Shown here: piece by piece, positions 16,610-25,350 of the stretch
Layout: each line of letters begins with the position of its first letter
Position numbering within the stretch: position 1 is the stretch's first letter
DNA from: an uncultured Eubacteriales bacterium
GTDB lineage: Bacteria; Bacillota; Clostridia; Christensenellales; CAG-138
DNA: 64,000 nt
Reading direction: 5' to 3'
Assembly: GCA_900544555.1 (NCBI GenBank)
Contig: UQWD01000002.1
Location: 124,001 to 188,000 of the forward strand
Position numbers and translations under genes: made by a program
The notes under the pieces: model-generated
What the model saw: the letters and a program-made list of their open reading frames with translations, nothing else
Told to the model about the DNA's origin: nothing
The model's database searches: none

Positions 16610-16699
16610 GCATAAAGGCAAAGCAAGCGTCCCGAATTCCGGAGGGAAGCGGGCCTGCTCTATGTTCGGCCTTAAGGCATTAATTCCGCGCTGGTTTTT

Positions 16700-16729
16700 T
16701 TGACAAAATACCCGTTCAAGCTTTACAAT
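16700..16729 (+). promoter_or_regulatory. Promoter of the yybS-gdpP-rplI-dnaB unit
   Basis: Perfect TTGACA (16700-16705), an 18-nt spacer and TACAAT (16724-16729), about 31 nt before the yybS ATG. Confidence 0.75.
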
Positions 16730-16766
16730 AAACATGTAATAAGCATGTTTCTCGGAGGAAAACAAA

Positions 16767-17747
16767 ATGAGGCGGAACAGTACATTATTAGGCTTTATGC
16801 TCTGCGCCGTATGCAGCGCGTGCGTATGGATGGGCTTTAATTTTATCCCGGCCTTATTTTTGTTCATGCCCGCGCTTATCGCCTTTATCGGGCTGCGCTT
16901 TAGTACGCTGTATTTTATTGCCGCCGCCGCGTTTACCGCCGTTAGCGCGTATTTTAACGCGCCGGGCGTTTGGGAGGGCGCGGGCGTTATCGTTATGGCG
17001 CTGATACCCGGTTATTTGATTATGACGCTGCTTCGTCGCCGACGGCCTTACCGGACGGCGGTTTGCGCGGCCGCAGCCGGGTCGGCGGCGGGGATGTATT
17101 GCGCGCTTTGCGTACCATCGCTAATCGCGTACGCCAACCCGTTCGCGGCGCTTGAGAACAGCGTTGAGGAGATTATGCAAGGTGCCGCGGCCTTGCTTCA
17201 ATATACCGATCCCTCCGCTGTGATGGACGAGGCGTTTATGAGCGATTTAGCCTCTCTCATACCGGATATGTTTATGCCGGGCCTAATCGTATCCGCCCTG
17301 GCGTCGGGGCTGGCGTGCGTGGTTATATGCCGCGCGCTCATGCTTAAAACCCGGTACGCCGGCGGCCTTAAGCCCATGGCGCGCTTTAGGATGTGGCGGC
17401 TTACAAAATCATTTTGCATCGGCTGCCTCGTGCTCTTTGCGGGCGCGCTGATTGTGCTTTACTCCGAAATCAACGGCGCATACGGCATTTGGAATACGGT
17501 CCTGACCATTATTATTCTGCCGTTTGCCCTTCAGGGGATCTCTTACCAGATATTCATACAACAGGTTCGCAAGCCCCCGCTGTGGGCTAAGCTCATGTTT
17601 TGGGCGCCTATCGCGCTTTTGTTCCCTGTCAGCCTTCTGCTGCTGGCGGCGCTTGGGCTGATTGAGCAGGCCCGCCATCTGCGGGCCAGAATATTGGCCG
17701 TTATGGAAAAGGAATCCCGCACGGGCGGAAAGGATGGTCGCGATTAA
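16767..17747 (+). CDS. yybS: YybS-like DUF2232 membrane protein
   Basis: A 326-aa protein with about eight hydrophobic segments, including a long run from residue 8 to 65. Its position directly before gdpP and its length match YybS (DUF2232), a membrane protein of unknown function that accompanies the c-di-AMP phosphodiesterase in Firmicutes. The ATG has CGGAGGAAAAC just upstream. Its TAA overlaps the gdpP ATG by one base. The family assignment rests on topology and context more than on a sharp sequence motif. Confidence 0.85.
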   Translation: MRRNSTLLGFMLCAVCSACVWMGFNFIPALFLFMPALIAFIGLRFSTLYFIAAAAFTAVSAYFNAPGVWEGAGVIVMALIPGYLIMTLLRRRRPYRTAVCAAAAGSAAGMYCALCVPSLIAYANPFAALENSVEEIMQGAAALLQYTDPSAVMDEAFMSDLASLIPDMFMPGLIVSALASGLACVVICRALMLKTRYAGGLKPMARFRMWRLTKSFCIGCLVLFAGALIVLYSEINGAYGIWNTVLTIIILPFALQGISYQIFIQQVRKPPLWAKLMFWAPIALLFPVSLLLLAALGLIEQARHLRARILAVMEKESRTGGKDGRD

Positions 17748-19705
17748 TGATGAAAGCACCGTTAAAAGCGCTGATACCCGTATTGGCCGCGTTTCTCGCC
17801 ATAGCCGTTTACATGGCGGCGCAGCGTAATTTCTTATACGCCGCAGTAATACTCGGCGTGGGAATCGTCCTTAGTGCGGTCAGCGCCGCCGTGCTTATAA
17901 GGTATCATAAGCGCCTGTGCGCTCAGATGGACGATGTATTTAACAACAACGCCATGTCCGCGTTCAATCTTATCAACTCTGTCGGGGTGCCGTGCCTACT
18001 CATCGATCAGGACGGGCGGATCATTTGGCGCAACGAATCCTTTGCCTCCATGTCGGACGCGAAGGACGTTTTGCAACTGATGCCGGGTTATGACAGCCGG
18101 TATCCGCCGAAGAACAGCGTAGCCGAGGTTTCCGGCAGGCATTTTCAGGTGGTAAGCGCGCCGGTTGCGCGCGCGTCCGGCAAATCAAGGCGCATCACGT
18201 TTCAATATTGGCTTGACAGGACCGAGGCGCAGCATTATTCGCGCCTGTATGAGGAACAAATGCCCACGGTCGCTCTCATCTATGCGGATAACTATGACGA
18301 GCTTGCGTCCGACAAGCAGTTTCACCGAAACGCCGTGCTGTCGGAGGTGGAGAAGTGCGTGAGCGAGTTTGTAGCCACGGTTGAGGGCGCGTACCGCCGC
18401 TACGACAATACGCGGTTCTTCATCGTTTTTGAAGCAAAATACCTGGCCGAGCTTGAAAAGCAGCGGTTTAAGCTGCTGGACAGGGTGCGTACAATCGAAA
18501 CAGGCACGCCTCAATCCGTCACGCTGTCCATCGCGGTGGGAGCGGCCAGCCGAATCGCTCAGTCCGACGAATCGGCAAGGCAGGCTATGGAGTTGGCGCT
18601 TGGGCGCGGAGGCGATCAGGCCGTGGTTAAGCGGGGAACGGGATACGCCTTCTACGGCGGAAGGCGGCAGGTAACCACCCGGCATTCGCGCGTTAAAACT
18701 AGGTTGTTCGCCAAAGCGCTCAGGCAGTTGATGGAAACCTCCAACGACGTTTTCATCATGGGGCATCGGCATCCGGATATGGACTGCATGGGAGCGGCGC
18801 TCGGCCTTATCCGCTGCGCGAGAATCGCGGGTAAGCACGCGCGCCTTATCCTGGAGGAGGGCAATCCGACAATAGACAGCGTGCTGAGCGCGATGCAGCA
18901 GAACGTGCAATACCACGAATGCGTGTGTACCCCGGATCAGGCAGGCCAGCTAATGCATGCCGGTTCTGTTCTGATCATCGTTGATACGCAGCGCGCTAGC
19001 TCAATCGTCGCGCCGAGCCTGTATGACAACGCGTCTAAAACCGTGATTATCGATCATCATCGGAGGCCGGTGGATTCTTTGCAGAACCCAACGCTCAGCT
19101 ATCTTGAAGCAGGCGCGTCGTCGGCCAGCGAGATGGTATCCGAGGTTCTTCAATATTTTGACGATAATCCCAAACCCAACTCTTTTGAGTGCGACGCGTT
19201 GCTGGCCGGCATTATGCTCGATACAAAGCAGTTCGCATATAACACGGGTACCCGCACGTTTGAAGCCGCGAGCTATCTTAGGCGAAACGGAGCGGATACG
19301 GGTATTATAAAAAAAATGTTTCAGGACGACCGGGAAATGTTCCTCAATAGAGCGCGCGTGGTGGAAAGCGCGCAGATCCTCAGCGGCGGAATTGCACTGG
19401 CCGTCTGCCCCGACGGTATGCCGAACGCCGCGCTATTAGCGGCTCAGGCCGCGGACGCGCTCATCACCATCAAGGGCATCACCGCGTCGTTCGTGATGGC
19501 TCAAATACAGGGGCAGGGGAGCGACATATCCATCAGCGGCCGCAGCCTGGGGCAAATCAACGTTCAACTGATACTTGAGCGTATCGGCGGCGGCGGCCAC
19601 CTGACAATGGCCGGCGCGCAATTAAAGGATATCTCCATGAGCGAGGCTGTTTCTCAGCTCAGACAAAGTATTCAAGCATATTTAAAGGAGGCAGATAAGA
19701 AATGA
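17747..19705 (+). CDS. gdpP: Cyclic-di-AMP phosphodiesterase GdpP
   Basis: A 652-aa membrane-anchored enzyme that hydrolyses c-di-AMP. Order: two N-terminal transmembrane helices (about 8-55), a degenerate PAS domain, a degenerate GGDEF domain in which the signature is replaced by YDNTRFF (so no cyclase activity is expected), then the DHH domain with MGHRHPDMDCMGAA (about 340-353) and IIDHHRR (about 434-440), and DHHA1 with GGGGHLTMAG (about 613-622). All phosphodiesterase metal ligands appear intact. It overlaps yybS by 1 nt and rplI by 4 nt. The predicted c-di-AMP receptor DarA is also in this window. Confidence 0.96.
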   Translation: MMKAPLKALIPVLAAFLAIAVYMAAQRNFLYAAVILGVGIVLSAVSAAVLIRYHKRLCAQMDDVFNNNAMSAFNLINSVGVPCLLIDQDGRIIWRNESFASMSDAKDVLQLMPGYDSRYPPKNSVAEVSGRHFQVVSAPVARASGKSRRITFQYWLDRTEAQHYSRLYEEQMPTVALIYADNYDELASDKQFHRNAVLSEVEKCVSEFVATVEGAYRRYDNTRFFIVFEAKYLAELEKQRFKLLDRVRTIETGTPQSVTLSIAVGAASRIAQSDESARQAMELALGRGGDQAVVKRGTGYAFYGGRRQVTTRHSRVKTRLFAKALRQLMETSNDVFIMGHRHPDMDCMGAALGLIRCARIAGKHARLILEEGNPTIDSVLSAMQQNVQYHECVCTPDQAGQLMHAGSVLIIVDTQRASSIVAPSLYDNASKTVIIDHHRRPVDSLQNPTLSYLEAGASSASEMVSEVLQYFDDNPKPNSFECDALLAGIMLDTKQFAYNTGTRTFEAASYLRRNGADTGIIKKMFQDDREMFLNRARVVESAQILSGGIALAVCPDGMPNAALLAAQAADALITIKGITASFVMAQIQGQGSDISISGRSLGQINVQLILERIGGGGHLTMAGAQLKDISMSEAVSQLRQSIQAYLKEADKK

Positions 19706-20154
19706 AGGTAATGCTTAAGCAGGATGTAAAAGGGGCCGGCAAGGCGGGTGAGATCGTAAACGTAAGCGACGGTTACGCGCGCAACTTTCTGATACCCAAA
19801 GATCTGGCCGTTCCGGCGGACGCGCAGATTATCAACGCGGCTAACATAAAAAAGGGCGCTGAAGCCCACAAGAAAGCCATGCAGCGCCAGAACGCCCGCG
19901 CGCTCGCGGACAGCATGAGCGGGCTTACCGTTAAGGTTTTTGCCAAGTCGGGAGAAAACGGGAAGCTGTTCGGCTCCATCACCGCAAAGGAAATTTCCGA
20001 CGCGCTTCTGGCGCAATACGATATTCAGGTTGACAAAAAGAAAATCCAGCTGAGCGAGCCGATAAAATCCATCGGCGTAACCGAGGTATCGGCACATATG
20101 TACGAGCGCACCGACGCGAAATTCAAGGTAGAGGTTTTACCGCTGGAAGAGTAA
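19702..20154 (+). CDS. rplI: 50S ribosomal protein bL9
   Basis: A 150-aa bL9 with the conserved N-terminal domain MKVMLKQDVKGAGKAGEIVNVSDGYARNFLIP, a long central helix and a C-terminal globular domain ending FKVEVLPLEE. It binds 23S rRNA at the base of the L1 stalk. The ATGA overlap with the gdpP stop implies coupled translation. AAAGGAGG sits about 9 nt upstream. Confidence 0.97.
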   Translation: MKVMLKQDVKGAGKAGEIVNVSDGYARNFLIPKDLAVPADAQIINAANIKKGAEAHKKAMQRQNARALADSMSGLTVKVFAKSGENGKLFGSITAKEISDALLAQYDIQVDKKKIQLSEPIKSIGVTEVSAHMYERTDAKFKVEVLPLEE

Positions 20155-20217
20155 TTTGCTTTGGCCGCGCCTTGCTATGCCGGCCGGAAGAAGCTGATTG
20201 AAGGGATGGTATGAAGC

Positions 20218-21546
20218 ATGGAACAACCGCCGGCGGCACGCACGCTCCCGCATAGCGTGGAAGCGGAAAAATCAGTGCTTGGCAGCATGCTTATGGACAG
20301 GAACGCGCTGGAATTAGCTTTGGAGGCGCTTAATAAGCATGATTTTTACCTGCCTGCGCACCAGGATATATTTGAGGCGGCCGTCGGGCTTTACAACGGG
20401 AATAGCAGCGTGGACAGCGTTACGCTTATCAGCGCCCTCCAGCGCTCCGGCCGCCTGGAGAACGTCGGCGGGGCGGCCTATATCACGGGGCTTGCCGCGT
20501 TCATGCCGTCCGCCGCCAACTGCTCTCATTATATCGCCATTGTTGAGGAAAACAGCATCTTCCGCCAGCTTATACGCGCGGGCGGCGAAATAGCCAATGA
20601 TGGTCTAAACAGGGAAAAACCCCTTGAGCAGCAGCTGAACGACGCGGAGCGCCGCATATTCGATATTTCCATGAAAAAAGGCGGGGATACGCTCCTTCCG
20701 ATTCAGGACGTCGTATTTGCAAGCTATAACCGTATCGGCGAAATCGCCAACCTTAAAGGCGCGCTTACAGGCGTTCCTACGGGCTTCGCGGATCTGGACA
20801 AACTGACCTCCGGCATGCAGAAAAGCGACCTGATTATCATAGCGGCGCGCCCGTCGATGGGAAAAACGTCGCTCGCCATGAATATCGCCGCCAACGCATC
20901 AATAAGGTATGGAAAAACCACCGTTATCTTCAGCCTTGAAATGTCCCGTGAACAGCTTGTGATGCGCATGCTCTGCTCAGAGGCTCAGGTTGGCATGCAA
21001 AAGGTCAAAACAGGTCAGGTGACGGAGAACGACTATCTTCGTTTCGTAGAGGCGCTCGATCCGCTTGCGAAGGCTAAAATATTTATTGACGATACGGCCG
21101 GCGCTTCCGTTCCGGAGATAAGATCCAAATGCCGAAGATTGAAGGCTCAGCACGGGCTGGATATGATCGTGATTGATTACCTTCAGCTTATGCAGGCTAC
21201 TAAAAAATCGGACAGCCGCGTTCAGGAGGTATCCGAGATAACCAGGGCCATGAAGATTCTCGCGCGTGAACTCAATGTGCCCATACTTCTTCTGTCGCAG
21301 CTTTCACGCGGCCCTGAGCAGCGAAAGGAGCACAGGCCCATCATGGCGGATCTGCGCGAAAGCGGCGCGATTGAGCAGGACGCGGATATTATTATGATGA
21401 TATACCGCCCTGCCGTGTATGGGGAGAGCGACGACAACGTCACGGAAATAATACTTGCCAAGCACCGAAACGGCCCTACGGCAACGGTTGAACTTGCATG
21501 GTTGGATGAATATACGAAGTTCTGCGATCTGGCAAAGGATTACTGA
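20218..21546 (+). CDS. dnaB: Replicative DNA helicase DnaB (DnaC in Bacillus)
   Basis: A 442-aa hexameric helicase that unwinds DNA at the fork. The N-terminal domain starts RTLPHSVEAEKSVLGSMLMD. The RecA-like motor has Walker A ARPSMGKTSLAMN (about residues 212-224), Walker B VIDYLQLM and the conserved QLSRGPEQR and LRESGAIEQDADII stretches. Its length is normal and no intein is present. It closes the ribosomal/replication cluster. Confidence 0.97.
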   Translation: MEQPPAARTLPHSVEAEKSVLGSMLMDRNALELALEALNKHDFYLPAHQDIFEAAVGLYNGNSSVDSVTLISALQRSGRLENVGGAAYITGLAAFMPSAANCSHYIAIVEENSIFRQLIRAGGEIANDGLNREKPLEQQLNDAERRIFDISMKKGGDTLLPIQDVVFASYNRIGEIANLKGALTGVPTGFADLDKLTSGMQKSDLIIIAARPSMGKTSLAMNIAANASIRYGKTTVIFSLEMSREQLVMRMLCSEAQVGMQKVKTGQVTENDYLRFVEALDPLAKAKIFIDDTAGASVPEIRSKCRRLKAQHGLDMIVIDYLQLMQATKKSDSRVQEVSEITRAMKILARELNVPILLLSQLSRGPEQRKEHRPIMADLRESGAIEQDADIIMMIYRPAVYGESDDNVTEIILAKHRNGPTATVELAWLDEYTKFCDLAKDY

Positions 21547-22128
21547 TAAACCGCTTCGCCTTTTTTGCGCTTCGCGCGTCAACGGTATAATGAACCGGTT
21601 AAAGAGGGCATGCTGGGATTTAGCATATAAAGGCGCTTGCCTACTATCCATCTACTTACCCGACAGCCTATCTTGCTTCTCTTGAGATAAAAGCCGCAGC
21701 TTCCCGTGAACGGGGTTGCTTGCTGGATATTGAACCGGGGATTATTACCCGCATATGAGATGCTTTATGCAAGCTAAAATCGGTAAAAGACTAGTTCACG
21801 GGAGTGGCACTTTAAATATGGCGACTGGGCAGTCTGGCTGTAAATCCCGAGGTACTAAAAACTCCATTTGTAAGGTTAAAAACGAGTGCCTGTGGCCTAG
21901 ATTATTATATCGACGCTTTTGTTTTAAATCATGTATTATGGATATGGTATTTAAGCGGTAGTTTATGTGAACTATACGGAGAGGTATACCATGCGTTGTT
22001 AAGCTGTTCGCGATTGAAATCACTGCTCTTATCGGCTTTCGCTCAGTTTATGCATGAACATATGCTTTTTTGATACAGGCGCTTTCCGACCGAAAAACAT
22101 AATCCGCCTATGCCTATTGCAGGATAAA
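21547..22128. other. Intergenic region between dnaB and the secreted-protein pair
   Basis: About 580 bp with no convincing gene. Open frames of up to 76 codons lack start sites and motifs. A tRNA was considered near 21820-21870 but no cloverleaf could be drawn. Confidence 0.5.
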
Positions 22129-22164
22129 GCAGCGGCATGGCCTAAATAAAGGCCATGCCGCTGC
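22129..22164 (-). terminator. Strong hairpin after the thioredoxin-like surface protein gene
   Basis: A 14-bp perfect stem (GCAGCGGCATGGCC / GGCCATGCCGCTGC) with an 8-nt loop, about 67 nt past the stop of the minus-strand gene. The T-run is short on either strand. Confidence 0.7.
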
Positions 22165-22230
22165 CGTCCTAATCCGCCGTGGATGGGGTACGCCCATTAA
22201 ACGATACGGGCTGTTGTCTACATTACAGTC

Positions 22231-23874
22231 TTATCTTCTTTTTCTCCGAATTACAGCCGCTGTTGAACCGATGGCGGCAAAAGCGGCGCCTATCAGGGCA
22301 AAGCTAACGCCGCCGGCTTTAGGAGGATCACTGGGATCTTCTCCGCCGGGCGTGGGCGTGGGCTGTTCAGGCGCGGGCGTGGGCTGCTCCGGCGTGGGCG
22401 TGGGCTGCCCCGGCGTGGGTGTGGGCTGCTCCGGCGTGGGTGTGGGCTGCTCCGGCTCAACATACTCCCAGGTTACATTTTCGTACTCCGCGCAGAAAGC
22501 GTCAACATCCTCAGGCGTACCGTAAACATTGATTAGCATATTCGGATAATGTTCATCCACATTGTATTCCTGATCGATGTATATCTGGATATCGCTATAG
22601 CAGTTGCCGGTCGTATTTAAGGAATCGATCTCGCTCGAATAGATATAGTAGCCGTTCTCATAGGGCAAATCGCTGAAATACTTTGGAGTCCACCAGTCAA
22701 ACGGGTTCTGGATATAACACCTGTCCAGATCAACGCCTTCGGGTATGGCTATGCCTATGGTGACGATATTGTCCTGATTATTGGCAATATAATATTTGTC
22801 CGCCGCTTCAAAATAGATCTCTCCGTTGATGGCGATTTCAACCGCGGGGTCGAACACCTTAACGTCAAAGGTGGTTACCGGAGGCTCCGGCGTAGGCACG
22901 GGTTCATCTCCGTCGCTCACATAAACGTTATCAATATAAATTGCGTCTTCATTATCATCCGCCGCCTCGTCCTTTTCATAGGTCCAGGTAAAGGTGTAAG
23001 AGCCGGTTTCCGGGGCGGTGAACTCGTATGTCGTCCAATCGATTATGCCGGAATGCTCCAGTACCTGAACGCCATTTACCAGGAAGCGCATGAAATCATA
23101 CCCCTCCTCTGTGCTTACGCGGTAGTCGAAAGACAGGCTTTGACCGGCATTGAGCTGAACCGTCGTGGTAACCGTGCTTTCCAAATCCCCTATATACTTG
23201 TTGCCGCTCATGCCTACGTATCTGTCGCCGTCCTGAACGGCTTTAAACCCAAACCAGCCTTCAAAATCGGTCGCGAACTTTAGCGTACCGCCTTCAACGT
23301 TCATGGCCTCGTTCAGTTTCGCCTCCGCTTCAGGATCAATCCCCTCGGCCAAGCGTTCCTGCCAGCCAAGCGCCTTATTCTCGAACTCATCGTAGCTCAA
23401 GCCGCCGACAACCCATTCGAGTATGTTTCCTTCACTGTCGATAAAGAACGTGTTAGGAATGAACTGGCAGCTGTTAACCAAATCTACAAGCATCTGCGAG
23501 TCGTTAGCCACGATGGAGGGATAAGTAAGGCCGTACTGCTCGCTTATCTCAATGCCGCTCGCTATGGTGTTGTTGGAATCCACTCCAAACAGGCCCATAA
23601 CGTTTATGCCCTGCGATTCATACGTGGCATACATCTGCTGCAGATGCGGGAGCTCCTGCAGGCAGGGGCCGCACCAGACCGCCCAATGGTTGAGTATCGT
23701 TACGTCATATTCGCCGAATATTTCGCCGGTGTACTGGTTGCCATTGAGATCATTAGCGGTAAAACCGTACAGGTTGTCGACGACAAGCTTGGGATCCGTC
23801 TCGTCGGCGGAAGCCGGTATGGCGACCATAAGAATCATCAAAATCGCCAAAGCCAATGCAAACCTTTTTTTCAT
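22231..23874 (-). CDS. Secreted, anchored thioredoxin-like (TlpA-type) protein with PPKAGG tail
   Basis: A 547-aa exported protein. The signal peptide is MKKRFALALAILMILMVAIP. A TlpA/ResA-like thioredoxin domain follows, with active site WAVWCGPC and the cis-Pro region FIPNTFFIDSEGN (to about residue 155). Next come a beta-sandwich module resembling those in the giant protein at 54923, then a 140-residue domain (ADKYYIAN to DEHYP) shared with the next gene, a PTPTPEQ-type stalk, PPKAGG, a hydrophobic helix and RRKRR. The ATG at 23874 has GGAGG 9 nt upstream; the longer frame to 23922 lacks a site. The likely role is extracellular disulfide chemistry at the cell surface, which is inference. 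Confidence 0.85.
   Translation of the reverse strand: MKKRFALALAILMILMVAIPASADETDPKLVVDNLYGFTANDLNGNQYTGEIFGEYDVTILNHWAVWCGPCLQELPHLQQMYATYESQGINVMGLFGVDSNNTIASGIEISEQYGLTYPSIVANDSQMLVDLVNSCQFIPNTFFIDSEGNILEWVVGGLSYDEFENKALGWQERLAEGIDPEAEAKLNEAMNVEGGTLKFATDFEGWFGFKAVQDGDRYVGMSGNKYIGDLESTVTTTVQLNAGQSLSFDYRVSTEEGYDFMRFLVNGVQVLEHSGIIDWTTYEFTAPETGSYTFTWTYEKDEAADDNEDAIYIDNVYVSDGDEPVPTPEPPVTTFDVKVFDPAVEIAINGEIYFEAADKYYIANNQDNIVTIGIAIPEGVDLDRCYIQNPFDWWTPKYFSDLPYENGYYIYSSEIDSLNTTGNCYSDIQIYIDQEYNVDEHYPNMLINVYGTPEDVDAFCAEYENVTWEYVEPEQPTPTPEQPTPTPGQPTPTPEQPTPAPEQPTPTPGGEDPSDPPKAGGVSFALIGAAFAAIGSTAAVIRRKRR
22347..22457. repeat. 21-bp tandem repeat coding the PTPTPEQ stalk (five units)
   Basis: About five 21-bp units with synonymous and minor coding variation (PTPTPEQ, PTPTPGQ, PTPAPEQ). 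Minus-strand coding. Related arrays lie in three other genes of the window. Confidence 0.85.
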
Positions 23875-24086
23875 TAGATCATCCTCCTTGAATACTTTTT
23901 CGTTCAATACATTCCCATCCATAACATAATTTAACGGTATTATAAATTTTGGTTCTCGTCAAGAGAATTTTCAATATAAATGCAAAATTTATTGTATAAT
24001 CTGCGTGGATTATATAGTATTATTATGATGTATAATAATTTCTTGACGATTCCCGTCGAGCGCACGCGCTGCTATTTATATAGAAA

Positions 24087-24121
24087 CAGAGCCGTATAGA
24101 AACCCTGTCTTTACGGCTCTG
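24087..24121 (-). terminator. Terminator after the 281-aa surface protein gene
   Basis: A 10-bp stem CAGAGCCGTA / TACGGCTCTG with a 15-nt loop. Read on the minus strand it is followed by TTTCTATAT. It separates the two related secreted-protein genes. Confidence 0.75.
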
Positions 24122-24158
24122 GCAGACATTTACCTAGCTTTTATCTTAGTTTAGATAA

Positions 24159-25004
24159 TTATCCTCTTCTTTTCTTAATAACAATACCAGCGGCTCCGCA
24201 CGCGGCGATAGCGGCGCCTGCCAAAGCGAAGCTTATACCGCCCGCCTTGGGAGGATCTTCGGGCTCCGGCGTAGGCGCGGGCTGTTCCGGCGTGGGCGTG
24301 GGATGCTCCGGCGTAGGCGCGGGCTGTTCCGGCGTGGGCGTGGGCTGCTCCGGCGTAGGCGTGGGCTGCTCCGGCGTGGGCGTGGGCTGTTCCGGCGTAG
24401 GCGTGGGCTGCTCCGGCGTAGGCGTGGGATCCCCGGGATCATCGATATACTCCCAGCCGGACCCTTCGAACTCCGAACAGAACGAGTCCGCGTCGTCCGG
24501 TGTGGCATAAACATTTATAATCATAGTCGGATAATGCTCGTCTGGGTTATACTCCTGATCGACGTAAATCTGTACATCCGTAAAATTATACCCGGTCGTA
24601 TAGATGGAATCTATCGGCCCGCTGTAAATGTAATAGCCGTTTTCATATGGAAGATCGGTAAAAAACACAGGCTGCCACCAATCATAAGCGGTTTGAATAT
24701 AGCACCTGTCCAATGAAACTCCTTCCGGTACAGCAACGCCCATGGTGAAAGTATCATCCTCGGTGTTGGCGATGTAATACTTATCCGCCGCGTTGAACCA
24801 GAGCTGACCCCATACGTCTATCTCCAACGCCGGGTCGTGTACGTCTACCGTGAAGTCGGACGACTTAACACCAGCGTTGATATGGCCGTCAGCCGAGTAT
24901 CCCCTAGGCTCGGCAGCCGAAGTCTCGCGCTGTCCAGCCATAACCGGCATAGCAATCACAAGCGCCATGATGATTGCCAAGATCAATGCTAACCTCTTTT
25001 TCAC
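24159..25004 (-). CDS. Secreted anchored protein with the ADKYYIAN/DEHYP domain and PPKAGG tail
   Basis: A 281-aa protein: signal peptide (KKRLALILAIIMALVIAMPVMA), then a single unknown domain of about 140 residues, a long PTPTPEQ stalk (about eight units), PPKAGG, a hydrophobic helix and KKRRG. The domain is clearly paralogous to one in the neighbouring gene. Shared blocks are AADKYYIAN, DRCYIQ, DWW, LPYENGYYIYS, IDQEYN or VDQEYN, and DEHYP. I chose the GTG at 25004 because GGGAGGG lies 7 nt upstream and the signal peptide begins there. I do not recognise the domain, and there is no catalytic motif I can name. Confidence 0.82.
   Translation of the reverse strand: MKKRLALILAIIMALVIAMPVMAGQRETSAAEPRGYSADGHINAGVKSSDFTVDVHDPALEIDVWGQLWFNAADKYYIANTEDDTFTMGVAVPEGVSLDRCYIQTAYDWWQPVFFTDLPYENGYYIYSGPIDSIYTTGYNFTDVQIYVDQEYNPDEHYPTMIINVYATPDDADSFCSEFEGSGWEYIDDPGDPTPTPEQPTPTPEQPTPTPEQPTPTPEQPTPTPEQPAPTPEHPTPTPEQPAPTPEPEDPPKAGGISFALAGAAIAACGAAGIVIKKRRG
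24261..24430. repeat. 21-bp tandem repeat coding the PTPTPEQ stalk (about eight units)
   Basis: The longest of the four stalk arrays in the window. Units differ mainly at silent positions, with a few substitutions (PAPTPEQ, PTPTPEH). Such arrays usually vary in copy number between strains. Confidence 0.88.
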
Positions 25005-25059
25005 TTGATTACCCTCCCTTGATTTGATTTTGTTTGACAATAATTACAACATTAATTAT

Positions 25060-25088
25060 AATATACATTAGCATGAAAATAATGTCAA
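25060..25088 (-). promoter_or_regulatory. Promoter of the 281-aa surface protein gene
   Basis: On the minus strand TTGACA (25088-25083), 17 nt and TATATT (25065-25060). The -35 overlaps the octamer GTCAATAT (25084-25091), which also occurs in the control regions of the two giant surface proteins. Confidence 0.65.
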
Positions 25089-25350
25089 TATGTTATTTGA
25101 AATAAATGGGTATTTTCAGTATTTTTTATTCTGTTTTGTTATTTTAACGAATCATACTATATTGTGTAAAAATACGTATCCCAGCCTATTGAATTGGCAG
25201 CGAAATAAAAGTTATGATGAAAATTCAACACAAATGCCTATGTCGTCGCATCCGTTGACTGTACGCTTTAGCTTAAGCGGCGCGGCAAAAAAGCCTAAAA
25301 TCAACTCCATTTATATACGACGGCTTGGCTTTATCATCAGGCTTCAACGG

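Noticed and set aside
21820..21880. tRNA-like stretch after dnaB
   Set aside because: No acceptor stem, no TTCGANT loop and no consistent cloverleaf.
22012..22025. A second possible CRISPR-repeat remnant, CGCGATTGAAATC
   Set aside because: Only GATTGAAAT is shared with the I-C handle; there is no GTG before it, no hairpin, no promoter match and no nearby cas gene.
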